A DNA stretch of 64,000 bases, from the NCBI GenBank assembly GCA_964036295.1, contig OZ038469.1, forward strand, positions 5,720,067 through 5,784,066, read 5' to 3'. The translations under genes were made by a program, and so were the position numbers. This DNA comes from Plumapathes pennacea (lineage: Eukaryota > Cnidaria > Anthozoa > Antipatharia > Myriopathidae). The notes under the pieces are model-generated. The model searched no databases and was not told where the DNA came from. It worked only from the letters and a program-made list of their open reading frames with translations. The first letter of the stretch is position 1. Each line of letters starts with the position of its first letter. Positions 12,696-23,859 of the stretch are shown in pieces.

Positions 12696-13487
12696 ATTTT
12701 CCCTGAGAGCAAGTTGTGAATTCTACAAAGATGATGTATACTTTTTATAATCCGTAATCGCCAAAGTCGCTGCGTGTGTTGTCAGCAGGGCGGTTGCTGT
12801 TGGACTCCTGCTGCTCTGTCACCTGCTGAAAGACCTTTTTCGTTTTTGTAATGGTAATTAGACCATTTCCTTTGGAAATTGGCAGTTGATGAGGGGATCC
12901 GCTTTTGTCGGTATATCATGATCTGTTAACAACAAGCTGCAAGGCATGCGAGCGGGTTTGGTCAAACTTGAAAACATTTGTCCAATACACTAATATGTTC
13001 AAGACTATTATGCTTTAAGACTTGAGCAGAACTTTGGGTCAATATAAAATATCGGGAGCCATGGACGTTTGAATATCATGACAACAAAGCCGTGTGACAG
13101 CGTGTGACCGACTAAAATTGGTACTTGTGTCTGAATTATAAAGTTTTCCTTCACGAAACATTTTAAAATTGAATTAACAAGGCTCACAGGAAATTAAATT
13201 GGTAAGAGGAGAGTACCGAATTTTTTTTTTTTTTTTTTTTGCATCTCAAACAGCAGGAGACACATAGACCTAACGGGTTCCTAGTATTTTTAGGATCTGA
13301 TCTTATGGATATATTTGGAAAAGGACAAAGGAGGGGATGACGAAGGCCGAAAGATGAAATAGCAACCATAATTTCCATCCGACTCGTTTAAGATTAGAAT
13401 ATTAGTTTCTTTCTTCCTAAAAGTGTATGTTGCATAAAAATTAGTGATATTTTGTCGATATTAAGTCTTCCTTGACACTTCTTGTAA

Positions 13488-13560
13488 TCAATCAATCAAT
13501 CGATCCTTTATTTATACACGAGTCGCTTAAAAGCTACAAAGCAGTTCATTTAAAATAGAT
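13488..13560 (-). mobile_element. Possible 3' end of a LINE-type retrotransposon
   Basis: A (CAAT)n run followed by a TCCTTTATTTATAC sequence is, read on the minus strand, an AATAAA-like signal followed by a short tandem-repeat tail, a typical end for a truncated non-LTR retroelement. No coding part is recognised. Confidence 0.35.
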
Positions 13561-13648
13561 CATGCAAATGTAGCTTTCCAATCATACTAAGCAAAGCACC
13601 GAGAGAAAAAAAAGAATGGAATACACAACCGTACATTCAGTATATCAA

Positions 13649-13752
13649 ATTAATAAATTTCCACTGGTTTGCCGTGGTGTGGACTCTTATTTATCACGAT
13701 TTACGTCATCACATGGTCAAAATGTTGTGGACTCACGAGGCGCTTCGCCGAG
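13649..13752. repeat. Dispersed repeat, copy 1 (second at 34346-34449)
   Basis: About 100 bp nearly identical to 34346-34449, ending in the CGAGGCGCTTCGCCGAG cap that also forms the centre of the large palindrome at 26311-26534. Following sequence (TCGACCAATCAGAGAGCGAG) recurs at about 35,065. Probably half of a foldback element. Confidence 0.7.
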
Positions 13753-14429
13753 TCTTATGGACTTATGTCTGGACTCTTATTTACCACTGTAAATCGACCA
13801 ATCAGAGAGCGAGAAACTAGTGTGTTGTGGTAAAAAATAAAATTCACATCTCCGCGCCGCCGTGTAATATCCTCTATATGCAGCACGTGCTTTTCGTTTG
13901 ATTTGTATATCATAAGAACAAAAACTTTGCAAGTCAGGAATCTGGTGGTGATTTCTGCCATTGATATACGCGAAAGGCGCTGAGTAAAGAAACACCTGTC
14001 AAAATAGAAATATGGCAACAAAAATTATAGAGTTGCATGTGCGCATGTTACGTTCAAACGATATAAAGGGCATTGGTTTTGGCGGATTGTTCAAAATGCA
14101 TCCAGAACGTATATTATCCTACTAGGAGCGAATACGCATTCTAACCTTTTCCTTATTGTCTTAGATGCTTGTGGGGATTCTCCGATTAGAACTGCCAACT
14201 ATCTTTGTGTAGAGCCAAAGTGAAGAGCTGTAACCAAACAAAGCTTGAGGGAGTTTTCTAAGTTTTTCGAGGTCAAGGAAACGAAAGGAACTGCTCGGAC
14301 GAAGAAATGCAATTCCGATTTGGTTTCGACGGCATCATAGTTCACAAGTGCAGCAGCATGATGGTTTGTCCTAAAGGTAGTGCAGTTGTTCTGTTTGACT
14401 CAGACTCATTATCTTTATCATTGTTAAGA

Positions 14430-14728
14430 AACATAAATATATTAACAGACCTGTAGGAACACGCTTTATCTTTTTCCTTAGGTGTGAGGATGATCCCACG
14501 TGTTATTCCTCGGAACGTCGGTTTATTTGTTAAGCTTTTAAAAATAGTCTCCAAGTGGAAAATAAACAAGAGCACCGCTTTCCGAAAACCCACTACAGAG
14601 CGAGGGGGTATCTGATCGTATTTCTAGTATATTAACAGACGTGTGTGAACACGCTTTATCTTATTCCTATAGTGTGAGGATAACCCCACGTGTTTTTCCT
14701 CGGAATCTAGGTTTATTTCTTACGCGTA
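14430..14728. repeat. Direct repeat, two ~105 bp copies
   Basis: 14430-14535 and 14623-14728 share long matching stretches (around AACACGCTTTATCTT and CCCACGTGT, CCTCGGAA). Spacing is about 193 bp. Nothing coding is seen. Confidence 0.7.
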
Positions 14729-16216
14729 TCCCTAAGATTAGGATGCTGCGCATGGCCTTTATTTTGTCAAATTAGGAATTTTGTTCTGTAGTGGTTTGAG
14801 TATTTTTCATACCCTGATCCTGGTTGATATTCCTTGTTGTCATTATTTGTAGATACGCATACAAATATAAAATTTACATCCTCGCTAAGGCCCAATTTCG
14901 ACGCCGAACTTTTCATAAATCGTAATAAATGCAAATTAGCTGTCATTTACATTCACCCCGAGTTACGTGAAGCAGCAAGTAAATTATCCAGTGTAGTTGT
15001 TTCTGGACCAAATGTTGCAGGTTTGATACTCACATATAAAAGTACTTTTCTTTCTTTTGTTATTTTGAAAAAAAAAAAAAAAAAAAAAAGAAGAGAAGAG
15101 AAGAGAAAGCCAAGTATGATAGCCTGGTTCTCAGAAAGAACGGCTGTGACCCAGAGATTGCCAAGTTTAACAGGTACAAGGCTATTTGCCATTTTAATGT
15201 CATTTTGCATAACCTAGAGTCCAAATGAATCTCTCTTTCAGGAGCACCAGTTGTGTAGGTCGCGGGGAGCTTGAGGGCGAGGCCGCGGGGGCGGGGGAGG
15301 GGGGGATCGGTGATTGGGCAAGGCACAGTAGCGTCATGCCTAGAGAAGACAAAAATATAACCAGCATGGAGAGTATCTAAAACAACAAGGAAGTGGTCGG
15401 TGCCTTCTGTGTGATGGCTGTTCTGATAAGCAAGTCTGTTTTTATTCTTCTTAACGTGAAAGCATGATATTAACATATTTGTGTTTTCTCCGAGCTGTGC
15501 GAGGGTAATAATTACGACGGTAATGCTGTAGTATCGCGCTTTTTAAAGACCCCAAACGGGTCGCCATCTCGAAACTTAATGTTGTCAGTCAGGCGTACGA
15601 ACTCCAGGCGAGGTTACTAAGCAGTTTACTGAACTAAGAAACATAGACCTCCGTTGATTTTATGCAACAAGATATTAACACAAGGCCAAGCAATTTGACG
15701 GAAGGCCATAAACGTCCCCGATACTTTGCCATTGCATCGACTGGAGCCGACCTAAGCACAGTCTTAGACGCCAACATTTTGTTAAAACTCGGGTACTTCT
15801 TCAGAAAGGACAAGCAAAATACAGTCGGTGGAAATCAAACAATCACCGTGGCAAATTTTGCCGTTTGACCGTTTACAGGATGATCCAAGTTTTTACAAGA
15901 CCGCCACGGGCGATGCAATGGAGATTGGAATTTTCAAACTGTATGTCAGGGCTGCTCTATAATTTCAAAATCACTGAAGAATAACGTAGATAATAATGTT
16001 GGGGGTTTTGTTTTGCTTGCTGGAAAAAAGCTAAAACGACGGAGTCCTTTAACTGGTGAGTTTTTAATAATTACGGTTGACTCGTGTTATCAATCGTGTT
16101 TTTCAACAATCGCCGTATATTTTGTGGTTTGATTCCCCAGGAACTGTGATGAAGGCCAAACAGGATTATATTGTGACCTTTTTTTTGCTAATTTTCAAAC
16201 CTATTTCAGAGTGTTT

Positions 16217-16446
16217 TAGGTCCTGTCCACACTATTTCGGATAACTTTGAAAACGGAGGTTTCGTATGAAAACGCATCGAAAGTTTTCCGTCCACCACCT
16301 TTTTCGAGTCGTTTTGCTGTCCATACTAAACGCATTTTCAAAAATATCCGTTTTCGGCCACCGAAAACGCGTCTTGGAGCGGAGGCCAAAACGGATAATA
16401 AGTATCCGTTTTCAAATTTACCCAGACTAGTATAGACGGGGTCTTA
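16217..16446. mobile_element. MITE-like element with ~40 bp terminal inverted repeats
   Basis: Starts TAGGTCCTGTCCACACTA and ends with the imperfect reverse complement (TAGTATAGACGGGGTCTTA); the inner halves of both ends share TTTGAAAACGG. It is about 230 bp, non-coding, and rich in AAAACG/CGTTTT motifs. Confidence 0.65.
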
Positions 16447-17511
16447 GTGCAAGATTTGCATAACTTTGATCACAGTTTGACACATGGAAATGCTTGAAAA
16501 GTTTCTCGCCGTGTTTGTTGGCACACTGTAAGCTTGGATAAAATGCAACCGGAATAAAGTGCTTTTGCTTTCTGAAGGCTATTAAAGTAGAAAATATCCG
16601 GCCTTGGGGCCACTGCTTTCCATATTAACTCATATTACAGTCTATTGCCTATCATTGCTTCGTTCTACAAGACTACTACTAGTATTAGAATTTATGAGTG
16701 GCCGGGTTTGTTTGCTCAACACGGTCAGACCTTGTATTATTAAGTGACTTTATTTCAGTTTTTCTGTCAAAATATGTCCTTCTGATTTGATTCTAGGCAA
16801 AATACGTACGGCGTCACGCAATCGATTTTTTTTTTTCAATGCAAAAAATATAGCACGTACCATTGTTTTTCTTTTTGCTTTACTTGTAGAACTTGACTTC
16901 GAAGAAATGATTGCGTCAAAACTTCGGTTAAACAAAGACTGCTCTGGTTTAGCAATACCAAAGTAATAGTCCAATCAATGCCAGGGCGAGGGGGTATCTG
17001 CGATTATCGTATTTCTAGTAGTTAGTTCATAGAAAGGGAAGGATAGAATGACATTAGGTTATATGGGTACGATGATAGTAGGGAATCTTAATCATTATTA
17101 ATGGTGGTGTTTGTTTTAACTATTAGTCAGTGAGTGAGTAGGCCGAACAAAGGAATGAAAGGAATTCAGAGTCTCAGCTAAAGTCCTCAGGACAATTTTC
17201 AACTAGACCAAACCGAAAATGGTTGGTTCCAAAAAGAACACGTAAAAAATACCAACCTACCCTTCTAACACACTCCCATTAAACTCCACTCAATCCTTCC
17301 CCAAGTCTTAGAACGTTTATACAGAACTGAACATGACATAATTTGTTTGTGTCTCAAACAAAAGATTACCTATTAGGTTGCTTCAAAACAGAAAGACAGG
17401 ATACTGTGCCCATCCAAGGGATGGATTAGCAAAGGATGGTGTTGACCTGCACTTCTGGCGTACATGCGACTACCAATACCGCTATAGACTGATATTACTC
17501 AAATTAGGTAA

Positions 17512-17600
17512 ATACAGCCGTTTTCGCATTGACTGCCTTATTGATTGTCTCTGTGATTGTTTTGGTTTTGGTTTTCAACAGTCATTCCAAAAGCGCTCAA
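17512..17600. mobile_element. Short member of the GCCGTTTTCG MITE family
   Basis: Left end has CAGCCGTTTTCGCATTGAC and right end has AACAGTCATTCCAAAAGCGCTC, matching the ends of longer members at 35166-35495 and 44713-45063. Internal deletion leaves about 90 bp. Confidence 0.6.
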
Positions 17601-18084
17601 TGACAAAGAATAATGATATCTTAATTTTAGAGGAAATAATATAGATGCAAAAAATACTCAATTCTGACTGGCTGAGAACAGGGTGTTGCATTTAAATTAT
17701 TGTATAAGTGTGCAAAAATGGTTAATCAGGTGTGCAAAAGTAGTTAATCAGAGTTAATTGCACAGATTAATTGATTTTGCACGCTTCGTCGCCAAGAAAA
17801 TCACGCAAGCAAGTCGCAAGCTCAACTTTTGCATCGAGAAAAAATGGTGGCCAAGAGCGAGAGATAGAAACAAAGCAGCCTTAAAACTTTAAACTGGGGA
17901 ATTTAAACGCAGGAAATCGGGAATAGTCTGAAACTTCAAGAGATCATTGACAGGTCGTGATCAGCAAATTTTGTAAGTTGATTTCTCAGTTTCGATCCAG
18001 TTTCTTTTGTTGAAAGGCTTGTCTGTGAAAGTTTAGCCGCTCGATGTTCCCGTGTGTTGATCGTCTCTGCAGAACTTTCTTTTG

Positions 18085-18515
18085 AAAGAGTTCCGCAATT
18101 ATAATTAACATAAAGACTGTTGGACAAGAGACGGCAGAAGAAAAAGAATGACAAAATAGGCATTGTTTTTACCACTTAATAATAGAGTTCATATCTTCGC
18201 GCCACTGTGTAATGCCTTCCTTTATTAATGCAGACATTTTTATTCCTTAAACAAACAAACAAACAAAAAATGATCACATCAATAAAATAATTTACAAGAA
18301 TTGCTAAACTGAAACAGAGCGTCTAGAAGAATAAATAGGGAACAAGTTAGTGCAAATGAACACTTTTCAGGAAATTCAAACTTCTAATGATCTTAGGCTA
18401 AAAACTCGCAGTAAAAAAACGTACACTACAATCTGCTTTTTAATTTCTATAATGAACAAGTTTCATAGTTAACTCACGATCCTTCTTTTTCTTAAGATCA
18501 ATACATCTCGGTGCT
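18085..18515. repeat. 3' flank of GPCR copy 4, shared with array spacers
   Basis: 18085-18210 matches 4189-4320 and the rest matches 4966-5275, so this copy has lost about 640 bp relative to units A and B. It contains the TTCATATCTTCGCGCCAC motif also found at the ends of the foldback element at 47028-47170. Confidence 0.75.
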
Positions 18516-19508
18516 TCACTGCTGAGGGCTTCGGCAATAAAACTTTCGAAGTTGTTTCATAACTTCAGTCCGAATTTCAGGCAGTCTCAGGCAGTAGAAA
18601 AACGGGTTTAAACACGAGTTCAGTAAAAGAATCGTGTAGGCGAATTCCAAGATACACTGAGTGAGAGCATTGTGTCCGGCCACTGAGAGGATAAAGAACC
18701 TGCAAAAATATGGCAAATAGCAGATGATGAAAAGTACGTAGATCCACATCATGGCAGATGCTGTTCTTTTGTACTTCGCCACGTTTAGTGTGCTTCCTGG
18801 CTGTTGTTGAGCTTGGACGTCGGCTTGAACTTCAACCTGTTCGACGTGGTGACCTCGTAAACGGCGGTATATCTTGATGTAGGACACAGAAATGACGAGC
18901 AAGCAAATGGGAAGACCTGTTATAAAAAGGACTTGCCATAATACAGTGTTCCAGAAATTTGAGAATGCAAAAAGTAGTGAAAGCGACCAGATGAAGGTAA
19001 GGACTGCACAAACTCGCCTGGTTGTCACAATCTGCTGATATCTGAGATGCATAAACAGTGCGGTGTATCGGTCGACACTTATCGCTGTCATGGTGAGCAA
19101 CGAAGCATAGGTGAACAACGACGCGGCAGAATTAAACGAACGAAACAAGGAACAGCTGTGAACACTGTGAAGATGAAGTGCTTTCCTAAAGAGAAAAGCA
19201 ATGGACTGAGGCTGGGAAACTAAACCGGCGCCAAGATCTGTGAGCACAAGAGAGGAGAGCAGAAGCTTGGAGGGTAAGCAAATGGAAGAGACGTGACGCA
19301 TTGCTAACAAAACCAAGAGGTTTGCGAAGGTTGTTGCGATGGCCAGTGGCACATTCAAAGCAGCGTTCATGAAGTATGGAACAGAATTGTCCAAAGTCTC
19401 AAAAGTAGCATTTGGGAAAGGAGGGCAAAACTCTAAATTGTGTGGTTTTGTTGTCGTGTTGCTGTGGTCGGTCGTCATATTTAGCAAGGAAGTCGAAATG
19501 GGCGCCAT
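18516..19508 (-). CDS. Class A GPCR, array copy 4 (intact)
   Basis: The one complete intact receptor in the window: 330 aa, single exon. The N-terminus has N-glycosylation sequons (NMT, NTT, NAT). TM1 is near 50-71, TM2 near 80-100 with Asp91 in LVLTD, Cys119 precedes TM3, SVDRY is at 144-148, TM4 near 166-186, TM5 near 190-212, TM6 near 248-272 with CYLPY, and TM7 near 283-306 with NPFFY at 301-305. The short tail has a cysteine at 325 that could be palmitoylated. The second extracellular loop is only a few residues long and has no cysteine, as in melanocortin-type receptors; the ligand cannot be inferred. It sits furthest from its neighbours (8.7 kb start to start) and its upstream region lacks the ~88 bp block found at the other copies. 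Confidence 0.95.
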   Translation of the reverse strand: MAPISTSLLNMTTDHSNTTTKPHNLEFCPPFPNATFETLDNSVPYFMNAALNVPLAIATTFANLLVLLAMRHVSSICLPSKLLLSSLVLTDLGAGLVSQPQSIAFLFRKALHLHSVHSCSLFRSFNSAASLFTYASLLTMTAISVDRYTALFMHLRYQQIVTTRRVCAVLTFIWSLSLLFAFSNFWNTVLWQVLFITGLPICLLVISVSYIKIYRRLRGHHVEQVEVQADVQAQQQPGSTLNVAKYKRTASAMMWIYVLFIICYLPYFCRFFILSVAGHNALTQCILEFAYTILLLNSCLNPFFYCLRLPEIRTEVMKQLRKFYCRSPQQ

Positions 19509-20480
19509 GGTGGATCTTCAGCGGTGGGGTTTTCTCTGAGAATTAAACTGAGGTAAAGAAAAGATGTATAAGTTATAAGTTATACAAAGATGGTGTGTAT
19601 ACTTCTTATTACCTGTAATCGCCTGTTAATCGCCTATAATACTAAGCTTCCCCTAGTGCGACCGGGACCATTATCTGTTAAAACAAGCTGCGGCAAGGCA
19701 TGCGAGCGGGTTTGGCCAAACTTGAAACATTTGTCGAATGCTTTTAACACTCGACCAAACGCGCTCGCGCGCATGCGCATCTCACTGCCCCTTTCATTTT
19801 TTTCCACAAACAAAGGGCAATAAATATTCATCACCATCAGGTTTCGTTATTGTTTTCATCGGTTCATGCTCACGCTAGAAATAGAGGCCCTCTTGATTCG
19901 TAAACTATGTACAAGGTATTTCTCTTGTTCCACGTGAATTTAAAATCCCGAAATAAGAAACAAGTAAATTTGGAAATGATTGTTTTTGTGGATATAACGG
20001 CTGAAATGCAAACTGTTCTTTTTACCAATTTGCCAGAAGTAATGAATTGGAAGAAATTAATTTTCATAGCATAATTATATACCTTATGCTCTCTTGGTTT
20101 CACGTATTTCCGTTTTTCTTTGAAAGAGTTCCGCAAACATTGTGCATTTTACGGCTTTACTAGGTTTACTAGCACGGAATTTCACAGCGAGTGTCTTGTA
20201 TTTGGTCAACAAGTAAAATATAACAAATATCCGTCAACATCAGGCTTCGTTTTTGTTTCCACAAGCCGGTGCCCACGCTACAAATAGGAAAACCCTTTTT
20301 ATTCGCACACTATGTACAATCAAGATATCCCTTGCTGGTGCAATATATTTCTATTGTTCTATACGTGAATTTAGGGTCTCGAAACATTAAGTGAAGCGTG
20401 CTTGTTTCTAAATGTCTGTTTGTCTGCTGTCAAATAACAGGTGATATGCAAATTTGTTCTTTCGATCTACAATATTTGCT
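19509..20480. repeat. Diverged upstream flank of GPCR copy 4
   Basis: The first ~110 bp match the 5' flanks of the other copies, then the similarity breaks at about 19,620. The break is followed by a half-site of a GTGCGACCGGG-type terminal repeat (19645-19672). 19750-20150 is a diverged relative of 3850-4200, and 20200-20480 looks like a further, more diverged repeat of the same material. No gene is seen. Confidence 0.55.
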
Positions 20481-21129
20481 TTTGGATTGGAGTTAATGAA
20501 TTTTACGTATGTTTTGATCATGTTTTTGAAAAAACATAGACCATTTGTATGTTAAAATCTATGTGTTACGAGTTTCCCAAGCATACGAAACTGGTTGCAG
20601 GCAAGAGAGGCTGTCTTGCTGCAGGTAAACACAAAGCCTTCATTTCTATGAATTTCTATGAATTTTCAAATGTTCTTCGAAATAGGCAGCCGAGTGTTTT
20701 AAGTACGTCAATAAAATTGCTTTGTACTGAACTTCATAATTACTCTTATTTCACGACTTTGTCATCATTGAAACCTGCACCGATCGGTAAAATTTTATGC
20801 CGTGCATAAGTCGTAAACAAGACATTTCAGAGTACAAATCTTGCAAGCTTAGGGCATACAGACCCGATCTACACTTTTCTTTTATTTATGTGAACAAAAT
20901 GTCATAGAAAAGTACAGGAGAAACCACCAACTTCAGCGGAGCCAAAGGAAACAAGTAAAACGAGTGGGACGAAAGACAAAAATTATAATTTGCGGATGCA
21001 TCATATTAAGTCCTTGAAGATTGACCAGTCTTACTCTGTACTGTCGAAGAAAACAAACAATTAAACGCGAATCCTTACCTGCTACTCAGCTCAATACGCA
21101 TTTTGGCGAATTCATGAATTCAAAACAAA

Positions 21130-21225
21130 ATGGCAAGTAGTCCTGTAAAGAGTCCCAGGAAACTTTGTTGGAACGACAAGCAATTAAAATTTACATCTTT
21201 TGGAGACGAGAAATTAGAGAATTAA
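21130..21225 (+). other. Possible 31-residue ORF, unrecognised
   Basis: ATG in good context (CAAAATGG) opens a 31-codon frame with two S-P motifs (SSPVKSPRK). It may be a small first exon or chance. No donor site is obvious, and the only plausible partner exon I see is 23002-23157. Confidence 0.15.
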
Positions 21226-21680
21226 GGACTGAAAGGCTACTGACTTACATGAAGATTGTTTCTGGCTCCGAAGAGAACTTATATCTTTCGCTTAACTTTG
21301 AAGTAGACAATGTCGAGTTTTGCGAGCGACTTTGTTCGTTGCCATCCGTTTCAGCAAGTTACGAGAAACTTTCTGCATTAACTTCCCCACGCTACTTTCC
21401 GCAGAACTCAACCAGTTATTCTCTTAACCATTCACAAGTCAATAAGAAGAATTCAAACTTTCTAGCTGCAGACTCGACGATTCACCTTGGCTGCAAACGT
21501 CAAATGCTCATCAAATTAGACAGCCGCACTTGAATGGTTTTCTTCAAATTTCATTTCCGTTTCCGTTATAAATGTGGTAATTTAATTAATATTCCTTAGT
21601 ACCCGAACTTGGTATGCCATATTGATTATTTTTTTCAGCTCAGAAAAACATGCGTTACGTGATCATACCCGGTCTGATAC

Positions 21681-21793
21681 AGCCGGTCTGATACTTAGAA
21701 AATATCAGACCGGCAAAGGACGGATCTTGGTGGATTTTCTGTATCGGCCCGCTCAGCAGTCTAGTCGTGTAATAAATATATCCTATTACACGA
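21681..21793. repeat. Two short perfect palindromes
   Basis: 21681-21714 forms a hairpin with GCCGGTCTGATA arms, and the arm sequence is also repeated once just upstream. 21763-21793 has 11-bp arms TCGTGTAATA/TATTACACGA, the same outer ends as the foldback elements at 45434-45570 and 47028-47170. The sequence after it (ACGACTTTGTCATCA...) repeats 20755-20810. Confidence 0.6.
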
Positions 21794-22559
21794 CTTTGTC
21801 ATCACTGAAACCTGCAACGATCGGTAAAATTTTGTGCCGTGTGTTGAGGGTTCCAATAAAATGTTTTATTATACAACTCCCTTAGTAACGTGAAAATACC
21901 GCATAGTAACGTGCGAATAACTCCATAGACACGTAAAAAAGATACAGCCGTATTCAAAAAACTTTTTCTTCATTCGCTGCTGTTAATTCTTTTCTTTCGC
22001 TTTTCGTATAAAAGTCACCCTGTGCACAGCTGGTATTTACACCACTTCTAGAGATTATTAAGCAAAGAAAGAAGCACAGAATTTAAACTGACCTGGCTTA
22101 CTATCCGATACGCAAAATCGAGCACGGAGACCAGCTTCTTCGTCAGAAAATCAACTGAATTTGCCGCAACATAACTAATCTTCCGTTCCACAAAATGTCA
22201 GACCACATACCACATTTCGGTTATCAGGCCATAGTGTTTCCAGCCAAATCAATATTTTTGAGTTCTTGTCGGCATTCAACATGGCAGCCGTTGGATTTGC
22301 CTTGGCGTGTATTCCAGTCCAAGATCTATGCCGCATCGACTGGCAACAACAGGCAATGATTACCTCTAGCAAGAAACGGCAATGCAAACTGTACCACCAC
22401 TGTTCACAAGATAAAGTCCTTTTTATACTTCATAAGCGAGGAGAAGGCGAGAACTGGCTGTTTGTTGATTCATGGCACTCGAAAATGAAAATGTTGACAC
22501 ATCTCGTTTGTCCAATTTGTTCTGTTTATGACCACATTATGTGATGTAGTATCTCAGAT

Positions 22560-22650
22560 GGGGGAGGGGGGCGCTTATTCGAAGGGAGGAGCTGATTCCA
22601 CTAAATTTTTGTCTGAGAGGAGGGCCGTTTATTCGAGGGAGGCGCCATAT
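22560..22650. repeat. GCGCTTATTCGAAGGG-type repeat
   Basis: G-rich stretch with GGGGGGCGCTTATTCGAAGG and related units. The reverse complement (GAATAAGCGCCCC) is repeated at 62740-63010. Dispersed non-coding element. Confidence 0.55.
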
Positions 22651-22770
22651 TCGAGGATTTACAATATACAGCAATTTCTTAAACTGCCTAATTTGCCGTA
22701 GCAACGGTAAATTCCATATCTCCACGCGCCCATTATTGTATTATTCTCTATAACTATACTTTGCACGTTA

Positions 22771-22956
22771 CTAAGGCTCCGGTCGCACTCGTAACTTTGA
22801 CGACACTTATATCAACATTTGCATCATTTGAAGTGCAAACAGCGCTTGTCACCAGAAAAATGTCATCAAGTTGCTACCAAACGTTGAAGAAGCCGTCGTA
22901 TTGCTCTCAATGCTAAGTTATTATCGACTAAACTTCCTAGTGCGACCGGGCCCTAA
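22771..22956. mobile_element. MITE-like element, CCGGTCGCAC termini
   Basis: About 186 bp, with left end TAAGGCTCCGGTCGCACTCG and right end the inverted AGTGCGACCGGGCCCTAA; inner ends share AACTTTGACG/CGACTAAACTT. A half-site of the same kind occurs at 19645-19672. Confidence 0.65.
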
Positions 22957-23001
22957 GTGCCTTATATAATAGGAATTTTAGGCAGTTTTTGAATAACACA
23001 G

Positions 23002-23157
23002 AATAAGAGTGAAATCGTGAGAAAGGTGAATGAGTCCATAAAGAAATCGCCTTTGTTACAGAGTCCAGACAAGAGTCCAGACAGAACTGGAGAGCGAGGC
23101 TTTACGAAAGATCAAGCAAGTGGAAAACTACTACCACACGGACAAATATTCAGTCAA
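23002..23157 (+). other. Candidate orphan exon, 52 codons
   Basis: A 156-nt open segment lies between a CACAG acceptor and a strong donor (CAA|GTAAGTCC). It translates in one phase to a hydrophilic S-P-rich segment (SPLLQSPDKSPDRTG). No family is recognised, no flanking exons were established, and it lies in a repeat-rich region, so it may be chance or a gene relic. Confidence 0.25.
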
Positions 23158-23363
23158 GTAAGTCCACCAATGTGGGGTTTATAGTAATTTATTCCACGCA
23201 AACACAATTATTCAAAGAAACAACCTGTTGACATCCACTTAACATTAACGGTTATTAAATTACTAAATGGCTCCAAATAATTGGACTCTTTCAAGGTTGA
23301 GCTAGTCGATCAAATTCGCATTTGGTTTGGCAGGGAGCAGATAGCCACAATAAACAAATTGAT

Positions 23364-23590
23364 ATAGAGCCGTTTTCGCACGACTGTCGAAAATAATCTT
23401 CTTACTGCTCCGCTTTGGTGTTTTGCGTTTGCTACGCTTTCCGATTGAACTTGTTTAGCAACACTCTTGGTCAATCGGGAGCAAAAGCAAAACCAGGTTG
23501 CAATGTTCTCACGCGAGAATGCAAGATGGTGTGTTATCGCACTGCTGATTGGTTAGTAAAACCATTCGACAGTCATCCGAAAAGCAATCT
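23364..23590. mobile_element. GCCGTTTTCG MITE family member
   Basis: Left end TAGAGCCGTTTTCGCACGAC, right end CGACAGTCATCCGAAAAGC; internal GCTGATTGGTTAGTAAAACC is shared with 44713-45063 and, inverted, with 35166-35495. Confidence 0.7.
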
Positions 23591-23859
23591 AATACCACTT
23601 TGTTGTCAATTTATAGAAAAGAAAAGGAATATCTTTTTCAGTTCCGTTGTAGTACAAGTCTTTTGAATATAGTCAACGCTTACAGTGACGTCCGAGAGTC
23701 AGTCGCACAAATATATGACGGCTTTTTCTTGCAGTTTTGTAACGCAATTTTTCCGGACTTCTTTTTAGAGAGAGAGAGCTCATCTCACAGTATTTCACCA
23801 TCATGGCGTCGTTGGAGTATAACATACAGGAGATAACGAAGTCCCAAGCTTCTATTAAT

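Larger units (their letters stand above)
10814..13165. repeat. Upstream part of GPCR unit C, the least deleted unit
   Basis: This stretch matches unit A (817-2620) and unit B (6269-7170) but contains more than either. The segment 11107-11808 is missing from unit A, where 1111 joins directly to the sequence equivalent to 11808. The segment from about 11535 to 13010 is missing from unit B. It is therefore the best guide to the ancestral unit. After about 13,163 it diverges from A and B and the next 4.9 kb is unrelated. Confidence 0.75.
13166..18084. other. 4.9 kb spacer without a recognisable gene
   Basis: Not shared with the other array units. It holds a fragment of a foldback family (13,330-13,400, related to 29191-29578), a probable LINE tail (13488-13515), a dispersed element (13649-13752), a direct repeat (14430-14535 and 14623-14728), poly-A tracts, and MITE-like elements at 16217-16446 and 17512-17600. 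No coding exon could be supported on either strand. Confidence 0.6.
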
